Under the pieces are notes generated by a model, which saw only the letters and a program-made list of their open reading frames with translations, was not told the DNA's origin and made no database searches. A DNA stretch of 64,000 nt from Phocaeicola_A sp045545095 (GTDB lineage: Bacteria > Bacteroidota > Bacteroidia > Bacteroidales > Bacteroidaceae): NCBI GenBank assembly GCA_045545095.1, contig JAZQAG010000030.1, forward strand, positions 6,257 through 70,256, in the 5' to 3' direction. The position numbers and the translations under genes were made by a program. Positions 59,906 through 64,000 of the stretch are shown piece by piece. Positions within the stretch are counted from its first letter, which is position 1. Each line of letters begins with the position of its first letter.

Positions 59906-61522
59906 ATGATTACAGTATCGGATCTTGCTATCCAGTTTGGAAAGAGAGTGTTGTATAAGGATGTCAATCTGAAGTTCACTAACGGTAATATCTATGGTGT
60001 CATAGGTGCCAATGGTGCCGGAAAATCCACCTTCCTGCGTGCCATCAGTGGTGAATTGGAACCTACCAAGGGAAGTGTCACCCTTGGCCCGGGTGAGCGC
60101 TTGTCAGTCCTCAGTCAGGACCACTTCAAGTGGGATCAGTACACCGTTATCAATACTGTGCTCATGGGGCATACCGTCCTTTGGGACATCATGAACCAGC
60201 GCGATGCCCTTTATGCTAAGGCCGATTTCAGTGACGAGGACGGAATCAAGGTAGCCGAGTTGGAGGAGAAGTTTGCCGAGCTCGATGGGTGGAATGCCGA
60301 GAGCGATGCGGCAGCATTGCTCAGCGGATTGGGTATCAAGGAGGACAAGCACTATCTGCAGATGGCCGAACTCAGCGGTAAGGAGAAGGTACGTGTCATG
60401 TTGGCACAGGCCCTTTTTGGTAATCCCGACAACCTGTTGCTCGACGAGCCTACCAACGACCTCGATATGGAGACCGTAACCTGGTTGGAGGAGTATCTCT
60501 CTAATTTTGAGCATACCGTTCTCGTAGTGAGTCACGACCGTCACTTCCTCGACTCTGTCTGCACCCATACTGTAGATATTGACTTCGGTAAGGTCAATCT
60601 TTTTGCCGGAAACTACAGCTTCTGGTACGAGAGTTCCCAGTTGGCTCTTCGTCAGGCACAGAACCAGAAGGCCAAGGCCGAGGAGAAGCGTAAGGAGTTG
60701 GAGGAGTTCATCCGCCGGTTCAGTGCCAATGTGGCCAAGAGCAAGCAGACGACAAGCCGTAAGAAGATGTTGGAAAAACTCAATGTCGATGATATCCAAC
60801 CCTCTTCACGCAAGTATCCTGGTATCATTTTCACTCCCGAACGCGAACCCGGTAATCAGATACTCGAAGTCAGCGGTCTTCGTGCCGAGATGGAGGATGG
60901 CACCGTACTTTTCAACGATGTCAACTTCAATGTCGAGAAGGGCGATAAGATTGTCTTCCTCAGCCGCGACCCGCGTGCCATGACCGCTCTTTTCGAGATT
61001 ATCAACGGCAACCGCAAACCTCATGCCGGAAAGTTCAATTGGGGTGTCACCATCACCACTGCTTACCTGCCGTTGGACAATACCGCTTTCTTTGATACCG
61101 ATCTCAATCTGGTGGATTGGCTCAGCCAGTTTGGCGAGGGCAACGAGGTCTATTTCAAGAGCTTCCTTGGCCGTATGCTCTTTAGCGGTGAAGAAGTACT
61201 GAAAAAGGCCAATGTTCTCTCCGGAGGCGAGAAGATGCGTTGTATGATTGCCCGTATGCAGCTGCGCAATGCCAACTGCCTTATCCTCGATACACCCACC
61301 AACCACCTCGACCTTGAGAGTATCCAAGCATTCAATAACAACCTTAAGTTGTATAAAGGCAACATCCTCTTCTCCTCACACGACCATGAGTTCATCCAGA
61401 CCGTGGCCAACCGTATCATCGAGTTGACCCCCAACGGTATCATCGACAAGATGATGGAGTACGACGAGTACATCACCAGCGACCATATCAAGGAGATGCG
61501 TGCCCGTATGTATGGGGAGTGA
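59906..61522 (+). CDS. ABC-F family ATPase (YbiT-like), second site degenerate
   Basis: 538 residues, two ATPase domains joined by a charged linker, no membrane segments. ABC-F proteins work on the ribosome (translation or antibiotic protection). Domain 1 has Walker A GANGAGKSTF (about 34-43), Walker B NLLLDEPTND and switch SHDRHF, but its signature is LSGKEKV rather than LSGGEKV. Domain 2 keeps the signature LSGGEKMR, but its Walker A position reads FLSRDPRAMTALF, with no GxxGxGKS, and Walker B is LILDTPTNHLD, where the catalytic Glu is Thr. The linker matches YbiT, including SANVAKSKQTTSR. It should hydrolyse ATP at only one complete site, if any. Confidence 0.9.
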   Translation: MITVSDLAIQFGKRVLYKDVNLKFTNGNIYGVIGANGAGKSTFLRAISGELEPTKGSVTLGPGERLSVLSQDHFKWDQYTVINTVLMGHTVLWDIMNQRDALYAKADFSDEDGIKVAELEEKFAELDGWNAESDAAALLSGLGIKEDKHYLQMAELSGKEKVRVMLAQALFGNPDNLLLDEPTNDLDMETVTWLEEYLSNFEHTVLVVSHDRHFLDSVCTHTVDIDFGKVNLFAGNYSFWYESSQLALRQAQNQKAKAEEKRKELEEFIRRFSANVAKSKQTTSRKKMLEKLNVDDIQPSSRKYPGIIFTPEREPGNQILEVSGLRAEMEDGTVLFNDVNFNVEKGDKIVFLSRDPRAMTALFEIINGNRKPHAGKFNWGVTITTAYLPLDNTAFFDTDLNLVDWLSQFGEGNEVYFKSFLGRMLFSGEEVLKKANVLSGGEKMRCMIARMQLRNANCLILDTPTNHLDLESIQAFNNNLKLYKGNILFSSHDHEFIQTVANRIIELTPNGIIDKMMEYDEYITSDHIKEMRARMYGE

Positions 61523-61528
61523 TTTAGA

Positions 61529-61605
61529 GTGACTAGCGACTAGTGACTAGGGGGAGTTATGAGTTGTAAGTGCCGCATGGCCACTCGTCACTAGTAGCTA
61601 TTCAC
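61529..61605. repeat. Imperfect 19-bp inverted repeat with GCCGYATGGC tip
   Basis: 61529-61547 and 61587-61605 pair with 2 mismatches; the arms are made of GTGACTAG-like words. The loop holds GTGCCGCATGGCC (61570-61582). Follows the ABC-F stop closely. Confidence 0.6.
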
Positions 61606-61690
61606 TATTCACTATTTGTGCGTAGCGAAGAATCTCCGTGGATGATGGGTCAAAGCAATAAATACCTTTTTCATCCGTTATTTCTTGAAA

Positions 61691-63163
61691 ATGCAGATGA
61701 TGAAACTATTCCGTTATACCCTATACATCCTCATGTTGGCCTTGGTGCCGATATTCTCCGTTTCGTGCGACGATGAGGAGCATTACACCACCTCGCCCCA
61801 TGCGTTGCTGACCTTTTCGGCTGACACCGTGCGGTTCGACACCGTATTCTCCACCATAGGCTCCAGCACCCAACTTTTCAAGGTCTATAATCCCGGCGAT
61901 GAGTCGTTGATGATATCCGAAGTCCAGCTGGCCAGTGACGGCAAGAGTGGGTTCCGTGTCAATCTCGACGGTGTCAGTGGCACCCGTTTCACCAATGTCG
62001 AAGTGCGCGATGGAGACAGCCTCTATGCCTTTGTCGAGGTCACGGTCAATCCGCGCGACGAGAACAATCCCTTCCTGCTTCGCGACTCTCTGTTGTTCCA
62101 TCTCCAGAGCGGTGTCTGTCAGAAAGTGCTCCTCGAGGCTTACGGACAGGATATGATAGTCCTTCGGGGCAAGTGCTTCATGCAGGAAACCACCCTCACC
62201 GGCGATCGTCCCTATGTGGTGTACGACAGTCTTACGGTCGATAGCGGCGTCACCCTGCGCCTCACCGAGGGCACCCGTCTCTATTTCCATAGCGGTGCTT
62301 TCCTCAAGGTTCATGGCACACTCCGTGCCGAGGGGTCCATAGAGCGTCCCATCCTTTTCCGTGGCGACCGTCTGGACAATCTTTTCGACTATCTTCCTTA
62401 CGACCGTCTGGACAATCAGTGGGGAGGCATCACCCTGACCTCTTCCAGCTATGACAACTACCTGAACCATGTCGATATCCATAGTGGGGGGTGGGGGATA
62501 GTGTGCGACTCTGCCGACGCATCGCTGAACAAGCTCACCATCGAGAATTCCGTCATCCACAATGTGGCCGGCGATGCCCTCAGTGCTGTGAACGGACGTA
62601 TCTGGGTGGGAAATACCGAACTGACAAATGCCGGAGGCCATTGTCTGAAACTTCGTGGAGGCGATGCGCAGGTGGTCTATACCACATTGGCCAATTTCTA
62701 TCCTTGGGCCTATCGCGGAGCGGCTCTCTGTCTGAGCAACGAACATACACCGCTCACCCGTGCCGAGTTCCGCAGCTGTCTTCTCACCGGCTATTCCTCC
62801 AATGAGCTGATGCTCTCTCACGACCTCGACACCACCCTTGCTTTCAATTATCGCTTCGAGGCCTCATTGCTCAATATCCCTGCCGATAGTCTTCAGGGAG
62901 ACACTCTTCCCGGCGGACGCTTTTATCAGGTGCGCATCGACTCTGTAGGTGCTTCGGTGAACCGCATTGAGAACTTTCCCCTTATCGATACCGACATATT
63001 CTATTATGATTTCTCTCTCGACTCCCTCTCGCAGGCCCTCGATGCCGGAGGATCGGATGATGCCCGTCTTTTCTATCCCCTCGACCGCTTGGGACGTAGC
63101 CGTCTGGACGATGATGCTCCTGATGCAGGAGCAAGGGAGAGAGTGGGGAGTGCTGAGTTGTGA
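61691..63163 (+). CDS. Beta-helix surface or periplasmic lipoprotein of unknown function
   Basis: 490 residues from the ATG at 61691 (further ATGs at 61697 and 61700 are possible). Signal with lipobox FSVSC, lipidation at C26, then an acidic DDEE start. An immunoglobulin-like N-terminal part (about 40-160, FDTVFSTIGSSTQLFKVYNP) leads to parallel beta-helix repeats (VTLRLTEGTRLYFHSGAFLKV, then NHVDIHSGG, NSVIHNVAG and NTELTNAGG). Such right-handed helices bind or cleave polysaccharides, but no catalytic residues are recognised. The final codons already lie in a reiterated GAGTGCTGAG repeat, and the stop TGA is part of it. Confidence 0.78.
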   Translation: MQMMKLFRYTLYILMLALVPIFSVSCDDEEHYTTSPHALLTFSADTVRFDTVFSTIGSSTQLFKVYNPGDESLMISEVQLASDGKSGFRVNLDGVSGTRFTNVEVRDGDSLYAFVEVTVNPRDENNPFLLRDSLLFHLQSGVCQKVLLEAYGQDMIVLRGKCFMQETTLTGDRPYVVYDSLTVDSGVTLRLTEGTRLYFHSGAFLKVHGTLRAEGSIERPILFRGDRLDNLFDYLPYDRLDNQWGGITLTSSSYDNYLNHVDIHSGGWGIVCDSADASLNKLTIENSVIHNVAGDALSAVNGRIWVGNTELTNAGGHCLKLRGGDAQVVYTTLANFYPWAYRGAALCLSNEHTPLTRAEFRSCLLTGYSSNELMLSHDLDTTLAFNYRFEASLLNIPADSLQGDTLPGGRFYQVRIDSVGASVNRIENFPLIDTDIFYYDFSLDSLSQALDAGGSDDARLFYPLDRLGRSRLDDDAPDAGARERVGSAEL

Positions 63164-63198
63164 GTACTGGGTGCTTTCTGAGTTTTGAGTGCTGAGTG

Positions 63199-63211
63199 GG
63201 CCATGCGGCAC
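63199..63211 (-). repeat. Third GCCGYATGGC tip motif (reverse orientation)
   Basis: GGCCATGCGGCAC is the reverse complement of the tip motif at 61570-61582. It follows GAGTGCTGAG repeat words but has no matching second arm, so it looks like a truncated member. Confidence 0.5.
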
Positions 63212-63260
63212 TAATTTTTCATCCGCAGATGACGCGGAGACACAGAAGGAATTTGGGATT

Positions 63261-63288
63261 TGTCATCCTGACGATAGGAAGGATCTCC
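63261..63288 (+). repeat. TGTCATCCTGA-type dispersed repeat
   Basis: The stretch opens TGTCATCCTGACGATAGGAA and ends GGATCTCC, a form of a short sequence that recurs in intergenic DNA of many Bacteroidetes genomes. Only one copy in this window. Confidence 0.45.
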
Positions 63289-63334
63289 AGTACGTCGAAT
63301 GTTCTCACAGACAAAGAGTCTGCCCCTGAACAGC

Positions 63335-63384
63335 ATTAACTCCGTTCGCCTACCGTGTTTGTACGGTTTGCGAACGGAGTTAAT
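63335..63384. terminator. 15-bp hairpin after the beta-helix lipoprotein
   Basis: 63335-63349 and 63370-63384 are perfect 15-bp complements (ATTAACTCCGTTCGC arm); the 20-nt loop has an inner ACCGT/ACGGT stem. Lies between convergent genes, so it can serve both. Confidence 0.75.
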
Positions 63385-63427
63385 AGCTTACGGAGAGTCT
63401 ATTGATATCTTCTTCCTGCCCTATAGG

Positions 63428-64000
63428 TTATTGATTTGCTTTACATTCATCACACTCACCTGTGTGGGTCAGAGTGATGCTCTTCCATGTTACATTGCCA
63501 CCCCAACTTGGCTTGAACCACACATTGTTTTCAAGATCGGGCTTGTATGTATCTTCGGTCTGCAGCTGCCCGCAGTTAAGGACGAGGTCACAGGGACCTC
63601 CATCAACCTCTTTTCCAACTTCGTAAAAAACATAAGAATTACTTTGATTGATAGACGTGACAACCGAACCAAACGTCATTTTTTTCAAATAGTAGCAACC
63701 AGTAAAAGCACCGTCACCTACAGTTGTTACTTTTGGAAGAGTGATGCTGTTAAGGGCGAATGCAGCATAAAACTCCATAGCAATGATTTCCGTTACATCG
63801 GGAAGAATCAAATCAATCTTGCCATTATATGGATTGTTCTCGTCATATGCAACCGAGCCCGACAAACGATAAATTGCTTCGCCGATAGCAGTCTCAGTGA
63901 TGTTGCCCACAGTTATTATAGCCGATTTGCTGCCTGGTACGATAATCGTGGTAATTCCGTTATCCACATACTCTTTGAGTTGCTCCACCAAGGCAGTGAT
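63428..64000 (-). CDS. BspA-like leucine-rich repeat protein, C-terminal part
   Basis: The frame stays open to the right edge of the window (the first internal start-like codon is a TTG at 63991), so the N-terminus is missing. The 190 visible residues show LRR_5/BspA repeats: LPDVTEIIAMEFYAAFALNS, LPKVTTVGDGAFTGCYYLKK and MTFGSVVTSI, followed by a non-repeat end with a CDECKANQ Cys pair. BspA-type proteins are secreted or surface adhesins. Function inferred from repeat type only. Confidence 0.75.
   Translation of the reverse strand: MTALVEQLKEYVDNGITTIIVPGSKSAIITVGNITETAIGEAIYRLSGSVAYDENNPYNGKIDLILPDVTEIIAMEFYAAFALNSITLPKVTTVGDGAFTGCYYLKKMTFGSVVTSINQSNSYVFYEVGKEVDGGPCDLVLNCGQLQTEDTYKPDLENNVWFKPSWGGNVTWKSITLTHTGECDECKANQ

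Overview
The window looks like the chromosome of a gut Bacteroidaceae member (Bacteroides or Phocaeicola type; species not resolvable from sequence alone). The clues are Bacteroidales promoters (TTTG, a 19-21 nt gap, TAnnTTTG) before many genes, an HU-family/DUF4248 pair beside nucleotide-sugar genes, Omp28-like proteins with Por-type C-terminal tails, BspA-like leucine-rich repeats, and an arabinose locus controlled by a Nudix-fold AraR. No rRNA, phage, transposase or CRISPR array was found.

Layout. 0-2.6 kb: start of a UvrD-type helicase, an acyl-CoA synthetase and a HAD phosphatase. 2.6-4.0 kb: a short repeat array, panB and two identical tRNA-Asp genes. 4.0-9.9 kb: a small surface-glycan cluster (four glycosyltransferases and a Wzx-type flippase) read from divergent promoters. 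10.1-24.1 kb: five large secreted proteins in a row (a three-module YD-repeat/Fn3 giant, two Omp28-like CxxC proteins, a multidomain Fn3-like protein and an S8 subtilase), each ending in a type IX secretion-like tail. 24.2-25.8 kb: a second acyl-CoA synthetase, paralogous to the first.

25.9-30.8 kb is an AT-rich accessory island: a lipoprotein preceded by a leader rich in interlocking inverted repeats, an HTH protein with a palindrome next to its promoter, a DUF4248 protein, an HU-like protein with a long leader holding a second copy of the repeat array, and a DUF3791-like protein. The lipoprotein and DUF3791 genes share a duplicated 89-bp promoter module. 31.0-34.3 kb: GDP-mannose to GDP-L-fucose synthesis (manC-gmd-fcl). 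34.4-41.5 kb: a mixed operon purU-hisH-hisA-hisF-hisIE-ftsE-lysC-lysA. 41.8-52.5 kb: arabinose operon (araM-araP-araR-araD-araA-araB-tkt-rpiB) that takes arabinose through xylulose-5-P into the pentose phosphate pathway. 52.7-56.3 kb: galactose operon (galM-sugar MFS-galK). 56.4-59.7 kb: folC, dnaJ and grpE. 59.9-64 kb: an ABC-F ATPase with a degenerate second site, a beta-helix lipoprotein and the end of a BspA-like protein.

The most interesting material is non-coding: the interlocking-stem RNA candidate at 27.1-27.3 kb, the duplicated promoter module, the paired AAAGTCGGTGC arrays, and a family of 3'-intergenic hairpins whose arms are built from a reiterated word that differs at every locus. 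The five-gene secreted cluster is the most interesting protein-coding region.
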